From a bacterium (GTDB lineage: Bacteria > Verrucomicrobiota > Kiritimatiellia > RFP12 > UBA1067): 46,288 bases of DNA. Shown here piece after piece: positions 14,715-21,951 of this stretch. Position numbers and translations under genes: made by a program. The notes beneath the pieces are model-generated. The model did not search any database. It saw only the letters and a list, made by a program, of their open reading frames with translations, and was not told the DNA's origin. The stretch is from contig JAUNMP010000011.1 of the NCBI GenBank assembly GCA_030537465.1, forward strand, positions 1 to 46,288. The letters run 5' to 3'. Each line of letters opens with the position of its first letter. Positions within the stretch are counted from its first letter, which is position 1.

Positions 14715-16505
14715 ATGACGAAGCATGCAGTGAGTTTGTTGGCGGTCTGCGCGGCGGTCGCCGCGTGGGGTACGGAGATCGAGCTGGCCTGGACGCTCAA
14801 GAACGGGAAGACCGAGGTCGAGAAGGTCCAGGTGCCGGAGAAGGACGGCGTGACGGCGTTCACGCTGTCGCGGTCCGCGATCCTCGCGAAGGGCGCGAAG
14901 CGCCTTGCTGTGACGCCGGACTTCGCGACCGCGAAGAAGGGCGATGAAGGATACTGGGTCGTGCCCACGGGACAGTACGGAACCTTCCGCTGCGACAAGG
15001 GCGACCACGCCTGTACGTGGCCGTCGATGTCCATGTTCGGCATGAAGACCCCCGCGAAGACCTATGTGGCGATTGTGACGGGGCTCAAGTACTACTTCAC
15101 GGCGAAGGTCACGGCGAAGGACGGCGTCTACCGCCAGAGCTGCGTGCTCAACGAGGAGCAGTGCACGGAGCCCTACGAGGACTTCTCGATCGAGTGGCGC
15201 ACGCTCACGGGCGACGATGCGGACTACAGCGGCATGGCGCGCGCCTACCGCAAGTACCAGCTCGACCGCGGCGCCGTGAAACCGTTCACCGAGCGCGTGA
15301 AGGGGAACGACGCCCTCAAGTACGCCGTCGAGGCGCCCGAAATCCGCATCCGCCAGGCCTGGAAGCCGGTGCCGAGCCCGATTCCGGAGCAGGTGCCCGA
15401 GAACGAGCCGGCGATCAAGAAGGTCGCGGTGACCTTCGACCGCGTGGGCGACATCGCGCGCGAGCTGAAGCGCCAGGGCGTGGGCAAGGCCGAGCTCTGC
15501 CTCGTGGGATGGAACATCGGCGGACACGACGGCCGCTGGCCGCAGTCCTTCCCGCCCGAGGCCGCTCTGGGCGGCGAGGCCAAGCTCCGCAAGTGCATCA
15601 AGGACACGCAGGACTGCGGCTACCAGATCGTTCCGCACGCCAACTTCCGCGACGCCTACCGCATCGCCGAGAACTGGGACATCGAGTATTTGATCAAGAA
15701 CGACGAGGGCGAGCCCGTTCAGGCGCACAGCCAGTTCTGGGGTGGCGGACGCCAGTTCCAGATCTGCCCGAAGCGCGCGTACGAGTTCTATTCTTCGCGT
15801 GAGATGCCGCGCATGGCGGCGCTGGGGTTCAAGGGCATGGGCTACTTCGACGTGGTGACGATCCTGCTTGCACCGAAGTGCAATGACCCGCGCCATCCGC
15901 TGAACCGCGCTGAATCCGCCAAATGGTGGGGCAAGAGCGCCGAATTGTCGCGCAAGTTCTTCGGTGGATTCGCGTCCGAGGGCTCGCTGGACCACTTCGC
16001 CGGTTCGCTCGACAGCGTGCTCTACGCCTCCTTTGGCGACCCCCGCAAGAAGAACAAGGGCCTCGTGGACGGCATGCTGCCTGTGTGGCAGCTCTGCTAC
16101 AACGGCATCATCGTGAACAATCCGTTCACCACCACGGTCAACTTCACGGCGCAGGACCGCTATTCGCGTCTGAAGCTGCTCGAATACGGCGGCCGCCCGA
16201 ACTTCTACTTCTACTCCAAGTTCGTGGACGACGGTACGGACTGGATGGGCAAGAGCGACCTCGGTTGCTCGACGGACGAGGAACTCAAAGCCTCCGTGGC
16301 GAAGATCAAGGCCGGCTGGGACATCTGGTCGCAGGTCAATCATCTGCAGTTCGTCTACATGAAGCGGCATGCGACCGTCGCTCCCGATGTCTTCCTCACC
16401 GAGTGGGAGGACGGCACGCGCCTCATCACCAACTACCGCACGACGGCGTTCGACTACAACGGCACGTCCATCGGCGCGGAAGACTATCTGCTGTTGAAGA
16501 AGTGA
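14715..16505 (+). CDS. Exported DUF5696-like putative glycoside hydrolase (paralogue 1)
   Basis: 596 residues with a signal peptide (MTKHAVSLLAVCAAVAAWG). The N-terminal ~190 residues look like a beta-sandwich (ELAWTLKNGK... GYWVVPTGQYG). The rest looks like a TIM-barrel fold with AELCLVGWNIGGHDGRWP, GYQIVPHANFRDAY, GFKGMGYFDVV and FGGFASEGSLD; the acidic residues at the strand ends (D in YFDVV, E in SEGS) are candidate catalytic groups. I associate this layout with DUF5696 proteins, thought to be glycosidase-like, but the substrate is unknown and the name is not certain. It is strongly related to the gene at 34133-35932 (shared IRQAWKPVPSP and the whole barrel). Its start lies one base after the GH2 stop, so the two are coupled. 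Confidence 0.7.
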   Translation: MTKHAVSLLAVCAAVAAWGTEIELAWTLKNGKTEVEKVQVPEKDGVTAFTLSRSAILAKGAKRLAVTPDFATAKKGDEGYWVVPTGQYGTFRCDKGDHACTWPSMSMFGMKTPAKTYVAIVTGLKYYFTAKVTAKDGVYRQSCVLNEEQCTEPYEDFSIEWRTLTGDDADYSGMARAYRKYQLDRGAVKPFTERVKGNDALKYAVEAPEIRIRQAWKPVPSPIPEQVPENEPAIKKVAVTFDRVGDIARELKRQGVGKAELCLVGWNIGGHDGRWPQSFPPEAALGGEAKLRKCIKDTQDCGYQIVPHANFRDAYRIAENWDIEYLIKNDEGEPVQAHSQFWGGGRQFQICPKRAYEFYSSREMPRMAALGFKGMGYFDVVTILLAPKCNDPRHPLNRAESAKWWGKSAELSRKFFGGFASEGSLDHFAGSLDSVLYASFGDPRKKNKGLVDGMLPVWQLCYNGIIVNNPFTTTVNFTAQDRYSRLKLLEYGGRPNFYFYSKFVDDGTDWMGKSDLGCSTDEELKASVAKIKAGWDIWSQVNHLQFVYMKRHATVAPDVFLTEWEDGTRLITNYRTTAFDYNGTSIGAEDYLLLKK

Positions 16506-16518
16506 GAGGGGGGGGGAT

Positions 16519-17481
16519 ATGGTCCAGAATGAACTTTCCAGGCGGTCCTTCGTAAAGTCGGCCTTCGCCCTCGGCGCGTTGCCGGTCGCGGGGTGCCTGT
16601 CGGCAAAGGGGGCGGCGGGAGTCGCCGTCGATCCGAATCTCTCGGTCTTCCTCTCCGACATCCACGTGAGCGGCAAGAACGTGAAGGGGCAGCCCACCTA
16701 CCAGAATCCGCTGTTCGCGAAGGCGGTCGACCAGGTGCTTGCGATGAATCCGCGCCCGAAGCGCGCGCTCATCTTCGGCGACGTGGCGCTTTGGAATGGC
16801 CGTTCCGAGGACTACGCGGAGTCCGCGCCGATGATTCAGCGCCTCAAGGACGCCGGCATCGAGGTCTATCTCACGACGGGTAACCACGACCACCGCGAGC
16901 CGCTCTTCCGCTTCCATCCCCGCCAGAAGGAGATCACGCCCGTTCCCGGACGGGTCGTCTCGGTGGTGGACGTCGGCACGGCCGATTTCGTGCTCCTCGA
17001 CACCCTGAAGGAGAATCCGAAGGGCGAGGGCACGGGCAACGCGGTCGACGGTGGTCTGGACGAGGCCCAGGCCGACTGGCTGCTCGCGTATGCGAAGGCT
17101 GCGAAGCGCCCGTTCTTCTGCGGAGCCCACCATCCCTCCCAGGAACTGACGGTCAAGGGCAAGAAGCTGCTGCAGCATCTGGAGACGAATCCGATGTTCG
17201 CGGGGTATGTCCACGGCCACAACCATCGCTGGTACAAGGAGTGGTTCCACTTCGGCTACTCGAAGCCCCATGTGGTGCGTTCCGCGTGCCTGCCCTCGAC
17301 GGGCTGGTGGGGAAACATCGGTTTTGCGACGTTCCGCACCCAGTCGGACCGGGCGACGCTCTCTTTCGTGCAGAACGACTTCTTCTTCCCCAAGCCGCTG
17401 GCGGAAGGGCAGAGTCGCCCTCGCGAGTGGGATCAGATCATTCGTGAAGCGGAAGGCGACTCCTGCACATTTCTCTATTGA
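16519..17481 (+). CDS. Lipoprotein-type calcineurin-like metallophosphoesterase
   Basis: 320 residues. The N-terminus combines a Tat-like SRRSFVKSA with a lipobox PVAGC near residue 25, so it is probably exported and lipidated. The complete metal-site set is present: FLSDIH, FGDVALWNG, TTGNHDH, GAHHPS and YVHGHNH. These bind two metal ions in phosphodiesterases and phosphatases; the substrate is unknown. It is the third gene of the GH2/DUF5696 run, 13 bases after the previous stop. Its SD is a run of nine G (16508-16516), which could slip. A phosphoesterase next to glycan hydrolases could remove phosphate-linked sugar decorations (inference). Confidence 0.82.
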   Translation: MVQNELSRRSFVKSAFALGALPVAGCLSAKGAAGVAVDPNLSVFLSDIHVSGKNVKGQPTYQNPLFAKAVDQVLAMNPRPKRALIFGDVALWNGRSEDYAESAPMIQRLKDAGIEVYLTTGNHDHREPLFRFHPRQKEITPVPGRVVSVVDVGTADFVLLDTLKENPKGEGTGNAVDGGLDEAQADWLLAYAKAAKRPFFCGAHHPSQELTVKGKKLLQHLETNPMFAGYVHGHNHRWYKEWFHFGYSKPHVVRSACLPSTGWWGNIGFATFRTQSDRATLSFVQNDFFFPKPLAEGQSRPREWDQIIREAEGDSCTFLY

Positions 17482-17506
17482 TTCTCCGCCTCGTCTGCTG
17501 TATAAT
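17478..17506 (+). promoter_or_regulatory. Sigma-70-type promoter of a small RNA
   Basis: TTGATT (17478-17483), 17-base spacer, TATAAT (17501-17506), a near-consensus promoter. The next coding start is far away, and the transcript would run straight into the hairpins of the candidate RNA at 17513-17706. Confidence 0.6.
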
Positions 17507-17512
17507 ACGGCG

Positions 17513-17706
17513 CAGAATTTCCGCGGGAGAAGGAAGCATTGGTGATGCCTGTGCTTTCGGTCTCTCCAGGTTGCTTGCATGACGGTGGTCCACACACAGC
17601 CATCGTCATCATTGAGGGCTTTGCCGCGCCCGAGACAAGGAAGTCGGTATGTCCCCGGGACCGCAAACACACACACCTCCCCAAGCGGTCTCGGGGACGC
17701 TTTTTT
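17513..17706 (+). ncRNA. Candidate small RNA of unknown family, ~190 nt
   Basis: It stands alone between its own promoter (TATAAT 17501-17506) and a strong terminator (17651-17706), with no open frame supported by an SD. Three hairpins can be drawn: GGAGA/TCTCC continued by GGAAGCA/TGCTTTC; TGACGGTGG/CCATCGTCA with loop TCCACACACAG; and the terminator hairpin with a 20-base A/C-rich loop containing CACACCTCCCC. The loops are unpaired and C-rich. CACCUCC is identical to part of the 16S anti-Shine-Dalgarno region, so it could pair with SD sequences, as C-rich loops of known regulatory RNAs do. I could not match it to 6S, SRP RNA, tmRNA or RNase P. Confidence 0.55.
17651..17706 (+). terminator. 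Intrinsic terminator with A/C-rich loop
   Basis: GTCCCCGGGACCGC (17651-17664) pairs with GCGGTCTCGGGGAC (17685-17698) over 14 pairs with one G-U, followed by GC and six T. The 20-base loop (17665-17684) is only A and C and includes ACCTCC. It ends the candidate small RNA and insulates the following promoter. Confidence 0.8.
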
Positions 17707-17730
17707 CAACTGTGCATGAGCGCGGTTTTT

Positions 17731-17775
17731 GCTATAATCAACTCGTTAATTTTCAAGAGAAAGGTGATTCAAATG
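17731..17775 (+). promoter_or_regulatory. Promoter, leader and start codon (exon 1) of the RpiB-like gene
   Basis: Extended -10 TGCTATAAT (TATAAT 17733-17738), a leader of about 28 bases, AAAGG (17760-17764) and ATG 17773-17775. The group II intron starts at the very next base. The last six exon bases CAAATG (17770-17775) serve as the intron-binding site IBS1. Confidence 0.7.
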
Positions 17776-18214
17776 GTGCGCCAAGCAAAGCTTGGCTGAA
17801 CTTGTAGAGTGAAAGGAATCTACTCAGTAAAGAAAACGACATACTGATAGGAATGCTGGCCGTGCCGAGGGCGACCGAGGCGCGGAAGCCCAGCAGGACG
17901 AAAGGGCGAGCCGAGCGAAAGCGAATCTCCGTTTGTTAGCCTCGAAACTCCTCAACAGATCTCCCAGCGGCCAAGCGAATCATAACAGCGGAAGCCAACA
18001 CGGCGCGTCCAACTCGTTTCGGGGCGCGGCGGCGGGACGGGGCATAGGAGCACGGCGCGTTCTGAAAGTTCAGCACAGGAACTTGGGAGACCTGCCGCCG
18101 CGAAAGCGGGGGCAGGAGTCGGATGGGGCCGTAGTAGCGCAGAGGCGGGGCAACGCCCGCGGAGCGAAGGGCCTCTGCATCAAGAGCGTTTCAAACCGGA
18201 AGGCAAGGTCGGAA

Positions 18215-19579
18215 TTGTCCGAAGAACAGAGACTGTACACGATTGAGGAAGCCGCGAGGGCCGCCGTCGGGCGGGAACTCCCGCGGTATCCCCATCTTGC
18301 CTCCCTGCGGGAGAAACTGTCTGCGAAGGCGAAAAGGGAGCCGGGCTTCAGGTTCTTCAACCTCTACGGGCACATCCTCATGCCGGAGACCCTGAAGTGC
18401 GCGTACCGCATGGCGCGGGCGAACGACGGGGCGGCGGGCGTGGACGGCGTGACCTTCGAGGACATCGAGAACTCCGAAGGGGGCGTCGACGGATTCCTCG
18501 CGGGAATCGCGGAGGAGCTGCACGCCAAGACCTACAGGGCGAGTCCAGTCAGAAGGCACTACATCGACAAGGCGAACGGCAAGAGGCGCGGGCTTGGCAT
18601 TCCCACCGTCAAGGACAGGGTCGTGCAGGGCGCGGTGCGGCTTGTCGTGGAGCCGATATTCGAGGCGGACTTCCACGACTGCTCGTATGGCTTCCGTCCC
18701 AATCGGGGCGCAAAGGACGCGGTGGAGAAGGTCGCGGAGGAAATCAAGTCGGGGAGGCCGCTCGTCTACGACGCGGATCTCTCCTCGTACTTCGACACGA
18801 TCCCGCACGAGAAGCTCGTCGCGTGCCTGCGGATGCGCGTGGTGGACAACAGCGTCATAGCCCTCATACGGCAGTGGCTGAAGGTCTGCGCGCGCGAACC
18901 GAGCGGCGTGCTGGTCAAGCCCAGGGGGAGGGGTACGCCGCAGGGCGGCGTGATCTCCCCGCTTCTGTCGAACGTCTATCTGCACTGGTTCGAGACGCGT
19001 GCCGCGCAGACCGCCAGCGAATGCGGTCAGGTGATGTCGATTGTCCGCTACGCGGACGACTTCGTCATTCTCGCGCAGAAGTGGGAAGAGGGGTTCGTCG
19101 GGAAGGTGGAGGACATCCTCGAAGGGTGGATGGAACTCTCCGTCAACCGCGAGAAGACGAGGCTGGTGGATCTGCGGGAGCGCCACGCGGTGGTTGTCTT
19201 CCTCGGGTACGAGTTTCGGTATGTGCGCGACAGACGGTTTGGAACGGGGCGCAGGTATCTGCACTTCGGCCCCGCGATGAAGTCCCTCAAGAGGATACGC
19301 CACACGATACATGAGCACACGCACGCGAGGAACTGTCTGGTTGCTGTCAAGACCATCGTCGAAAGGCTGAACAAGGCGTTGGCGGGATGGGCGAGGTATT
19401 TCTCGAAGGGCTACCCGTCGCGGGCCTTCGGCAAGGTCAACCACTATGTGCTGCGGCGCATGGCGAGATGGCTGAACCGCAGAAGCCAGCGGCGTTATCG
19501 GCTGAGATACGCCGCCACCTACTACGGGGAACTCCGGCACATGGGGCTTCTTCGACTGAGGTGGCAGGACTATCGCTGA
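18215..19579 (+). CDS. ltrA: Group II intron reverse transcriptase/maturase
   Basis: About 454 residues from TTG 18215 (AAGG just upstream); the frame is open further up, but that part overlaps intron domain I, and there is no ATG until well inside the RT domain. RT blocks are in order: DGAAGVDGVTFEDIE, GLGIPTVKDRVVQGAV, CSYGFRPNRGAKDAV, YDADLSSYFDTIPH, RGTPQGGVISPLLSN, and the catalytic YADD in VRYADDFVIL. Domain X follows (LAGWARYFSKGYPSRAF...). There is no HNH endonuclease after domain X, so it is an En-minus enzyme that would use other primers or target nicks. The protein helps the intron fold and splice and copies it into DNA. No internal stops or missing motifs are seen. Confidence 0.92.
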   Translation: MSEEQRLYTIEEAARAAVGRELPRYPHLASLREKLSAKAKREPGFRFFNLYGHILMPETLKCAYRMARANDGAAGVDGVTFEDIENSEGGVDGFLAGIAEELHAKTYRASPVRRHYIDKANGKRRGLGIPTVKDRVVQGAVRLVVEPIFEADFHDCSYGFRPNRGAKDAVEKVAEEIKSGRPLVYDADLSSYFDTIPHEKLVACLRMRVVDNSVIALIRQWLKVCAREPSGVLVKPRGRGTPQGGVISPLLSNVYLHWFETRAAQTASECGQVMSIVRYADDFVILAQKWEEGFVGKVEDILEGWMELSVNREKTRLVDLRERHAVVVFLGYEFRYVRDRRFGTGRRYLHFGPAMKSLKRIRHTIHEHTHARNCLVAVKTIVERLNKALAGWARYFSKGYPSRAFGKVNHYVLRRMARWLNRRSQRRYRLRYAATYYGELRHMGLLRLRWQDYR

Positions 19580-19609
19580 GGCGGCAGGGCAAACTCGCAC
19601 AATTCGGGA

Positions 19610-19700
19610 TTGACAGGAAAAAAAAACAGTTATACTTTATCCATGATCGTTTCGAAGGGGACGATGGAGGAATTTAACCGAAAAGGAGAGTCCGACGATG
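19610..19700 (+). promoter_or_regulatory. Possible intron-internal promoter, SD and alternative start
   Basis: TTGACA (19610-19615), 15-base spacer, TATACT (19631-19636), then AAAAGGAG (19681-19688) and ATG 19698 within the intron 3' part. The frame from this ATG runs through domains V and VI without a stop and is in phase with exon 2 of the RpiB-like gene. The spacer is short and no data show use. Confidence 0.4.
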
Positions 19701-19805
19701 ACAAATTCAGCACTTGATGGAAAGCCGTATGCGGGAAATCCGCACGTACGGATTGACGAGGGGGACGGCGCATCGGCGAAGCCGAGGCGTTCGTCTCTAC
19801 TCTAC

Positions 19806-20327
19806 AAGAAGGTTGTTGCAGGAGTGATGATGGCGGCGGCGTGCGCGTGTGGCGCGGCCCAGCAGGAGACGATTCTCGTGGCGGCGGATCCGTTCGCCGT
19901 TGGACTCAAGAAGGCCGTTGTGCAGCATCTGGAGAAGCGCGGTTTCGCGGTGAAGGACTACGGTGCCACGGACGCGAACAAGGACAAGCCCTACTTCGAG
20001 AGCGCCGTGGAGGTCTGCAAGGCCCTCCAGAAGGGCGAGGCCAAGCGCGCGATGCTCTTCTGCGGCACGGGCATGGGCATGAACATGATCGCCAACCGCT
20101 TCAAGGGCGTCCGCGCCGCGGTCGTCGAGAGCGTCTTCGCGGCGAAGATGTGTCGTACGATCAATGACGCCAATGTGCTCTGCATGGGCCAGATGATATG
20201 GGGTGACTGGATGGCCACGGCGGCGGTCGACGCCTTCCTCGACACGAAGTTCACCCAGGGCCTCGAGGATCTTGCGCCGTTCCTGCAGGACGCGGCCAAG
20301 AAGGTTGACGCGATCGACGGCAAGTAA
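19806..20327 (+). CDS. Exported RpiB/LacA-LacB-like protein, exon 2 (exon 1 = ATG 17773-17775)
   Basis: Spliced product: M plus 173 residues, beginning MKKVVAGVMMAAACACG, a signal peptide (possibly lipobox) that only exists after splicing. The body is RpiB/LacAB-like: ETILVAADPFAVGLKKAV, MLFCGTGMGMNMIANRFKGVRAAVV, INDANVLCMGQMIWG. The family isomerises sugar phosphates in the cytoplasm. Here the first-strand D-H pair of RpiB is replaced by D-P, and the H of the HNDANVL motif is replaced by I, while the Cys-Gly-Thr-Gly loop is kept. The catalytic His residues therefore seem lost, and the protein is probably secreted, so a role other than ribose-5-phosphate isomerase is likely. Without splicing, translation could begin at ATG 19698 with a 36-residue extension. 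It precedes a GH10 xylanase by 24 bases. Confidence 0.75.
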   Translation, partial: KKVVAGVMMAAACACGAAQQETILVAADPFAVGLKKAVVQHLEKRGFAVKDYGATDANKDKPYFESAVEVCKALQKGEAKRAMLFCGTGMGMNMIANRFKGVRAAVVESVFAAKMCRTINDANVLCMGQMIWGDWMATAAVDAFLDTKFTQGLEDLAPFLQDAAKKVDAIDGK

Positions 20328-20351
20328 TCCAGGATAGATCGAGGAGAAGAC

Positions 20352-21941
20352 ATGAGGAAGCTGCTTTTTGTCGGTGCCGCGCTGTTCGCGTGCGCCGTTT
20401 CCGCTGACTGGCATGCCGACATGAAGGCGATGTCGCCCGAGTACTGGGCGATCTGGACGCCCGAGGTCACGGCGAAGCTCAAGGCGGACATCGAGAAGTA
20501 CCGCAAGGCGGATTTCGCCGATTCGGTCGGAGCCCCCGCCGGCGTGGACGTCAAGGTCGAGCAGATCTCCCATGCCTTCTTCTTCGGTGCGCACATCTTC
20601 AACTACAACCAGCTTGGCAAGACCGAGTGGAACAACCGCTACAAGGAGCTCTACGGAACGCTCTTCAACTCCGCGACCGTGGCGTTCTACTGGAAGACGC
20701 TCGAGCCCTATCAGGGCCAGGTCCGCTTCCAGGAGGACTATCGTGACACGGAGGGGTTCTGGAATGCCTGCCCGCAGCCCAAGGAGCAGCCGCACTGGCG
20801 GCGGCCGGCCGTTGATCCCGTGATCAATTTCCTGCGCTCGCGTGACATGCGCATCCACGGTCATCCGCTCTGCTGGGGCAACAACGCGTGGATGACGCCC
20901 ACCTGGATTTGGGACGAGTTCTGTCCACAGGCCGAGAAGGAGGCCCTTGAGGCCGCCTCGGGCGTGAAGTTGCCGCCGCATGACTGGCAGCAGCCGATGG
21001 GCGTGAAGGAGTTCGGCCGCGACGAAGGCTGGAAGAAGGGCGCGCAGTCCTGGTCTGCCTGCTGGAAGGCGATCTTCGAGAAACTCTCCGAAGACGAGGT
21101 CGCCAGACTCTGCCCGACCTACTTCGCGAAATTGAACGAATTCACGTTCAAGCGCGTCGAGCAGATCGCCCGAAAATATGGCACGCGCGTCCAGAGCTGG
21201 GATGTCTGCAACGAGTCGTCGCCCGACTTTCATGGACAGTCCATCACGGGCAAGCCGTTCCAGAAGAGTCCGCGCTACGGCATCACGGCGGGTGACCTCT
21301 GCTACAACGCGTTCAAGACGGCGCAGGACAACCTGCCGAAGTCCGCGTGGCTCAACATCAACGACTACGCGATGGACGAGAACTACTTCAACCAGATCAA
21401 GGATCTGGAGAAGAACGGCGTGCGCATCGACGTGATCGGGTCGCAGATGCACCTGTTCAATCCGGCCGAGTCGGTGAACATCGCCGCAGGCAAGGGTCCC
21501 GCGCACCTGCGTCCGGAAGGAATCGCCGCCCGCTTCGAGCTCCTCTCGAAGGCGAACAAGCCGATCCATCTCTCCGAGATCACGATCACGGCGCCGGACA
21601 ACTCGCCGCGCGGCCAGATGGTCCAGGCGATCATCCTGCGCAACCTCTACCGCGCCTGGTTTGCCGTCGAGAAGATGAACGGCATCACCTGGTGGAACGT
21701 CGTGGACGACTGCGGCGCGCCGGGCGAACCCTCGATCAGCGGACTCTTCACGCGCGACATGCGCCCGAAGACCGCCTATTTCGCGATGGACGACCTCATC
21801 AACAACGAGTGGAAGACGCGCACGACCGTCAAGGCCGATGCCAATGGACAGGTCGCGTTCCGCGGGTTCCGCGGCCGCTATCGCCTGAGCTGGACGGACA
21901 AGTCCGGCAAGTCCGTCGAGAAGATCGTCACCGTCAAGTGA
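20352..21941 (+). CDS. Exported GH10 endo-beta-1,4-xylanase-like protein
   Basis: 529 residues; signal peptide MRKLLFVGAALFACAVS. GH10 TIM barrel with FFFGAHIFNY (substrate-binding strand), MRIHGHPLCWGN (the HGHxLxW motif), SWDVCNESS with acid/base E288, GVRIDVIGSQMH, PIHLSEITI with nucleophile E409, and ITWWNVVDD near the barrel end. A small C-terminal beta domain (FRGFRGRYRLSW...) resembles modules that trail such enzymes. All catalytic residues are present. GAGGAGAA upstream is a good SD. An about 90-residue insertion region around DWQQPMGVKEFGRDE is longer than in compact xylanases. The product should cleave xylan or related beta-1,4 glycans outside the cytoplasm. Confidence 0.9.
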   Translation: MRKLLFVGAALFACAVSADWHADMKAMSPEYWAIWTPEVTAKLKADIEKYRKADFADSVGAPAGVDVKVEQISHAFFFGAHIFNYNQLGKTEWNNRYKELYGTLFNSATVAFYWKTLEPYQGQVRFQEDYRDTEGFWNACPQPKEQPHWRRPAVDPVINFLRSRDMRIHGHPLCWGNNAWMTPTWIWDEFCPQAEKEALEAASGVKLPPHDWQQPMGVKEFGRDEGWKKGAQSWSACWKAIFEKLSEDEVARLCPTYFAKLNEFTFKRVEQIARKYGTRVQSWDVCNESSPDFHGQSITGKPFQKSPRYGITAGDLCYNAFKTAQDNLPKSAWLNINDYAMDENYFNQIKDLEKNGVRIDVIGSQMHLFNPAESVNIAAGKGPAHLRPEGIAARFELLSKANKPIHLSEITITAPDNSPRGQMVQAIILRNLYRAWFAVEKMNGITWWNVVDDCGAPGEPSISGLFTRDMRPKTAYFAMDDLINNEWKTRTTVKADANGQVAFRGFRGRYRLSWTDKSGKSVEKIVTVK

Positions 21942-21951
21942 GGTGTTCGCC

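Larger units (their letters stand above)
17776..19805 (+). mobile_element. Group II intron with RT/maturase, inserted after a start codon
   Basis: 2,030 bases. The 5' end GTGCG (17776-17780) fits the group II GUGYG rule and runs into a 7-bp hairpin GCCAAGC/GCTTGGC (17780-17796). EBS1 candidate CGTTTG (17930-17935) pairs with the last six exon bases CAAATG with one G-U. Domain V is at about 19722-19754 (AAGCCGTATGCGG ... CACGTACGG, containing the AGC triad). Domain VI (about 19758-19805) folds with GAG/CTC and GGGGACG/CGTCTCT around a single bulged A19799, seven bases from the 3' end, which is the expected branch point. The 3' end is CTCTAC, then exon 2. In domain V the pair expected opposite the triad G is an A (19752) rather than the usual U. 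Splicing joins ATG to AAGAAGG and restores the RpiB-like reading frame exactly. Confidence 0.88.

Noticed and set aside
17513..17706. 6S RNA or SRP RNA identity for the small RNA
   Set aside because: No long closing stem with central bubble, and no SRP tetraloop/GGAAG-AGCA core in the right fold.
19722..19754. Domain V of the group II intron being broken
   Set aside because: The A at 19752 is unusual, but the shortened upper stem with a GAAAT loop also occurs in bacterial introns, and domain VI is intact, so inactivity cannot be claimed.
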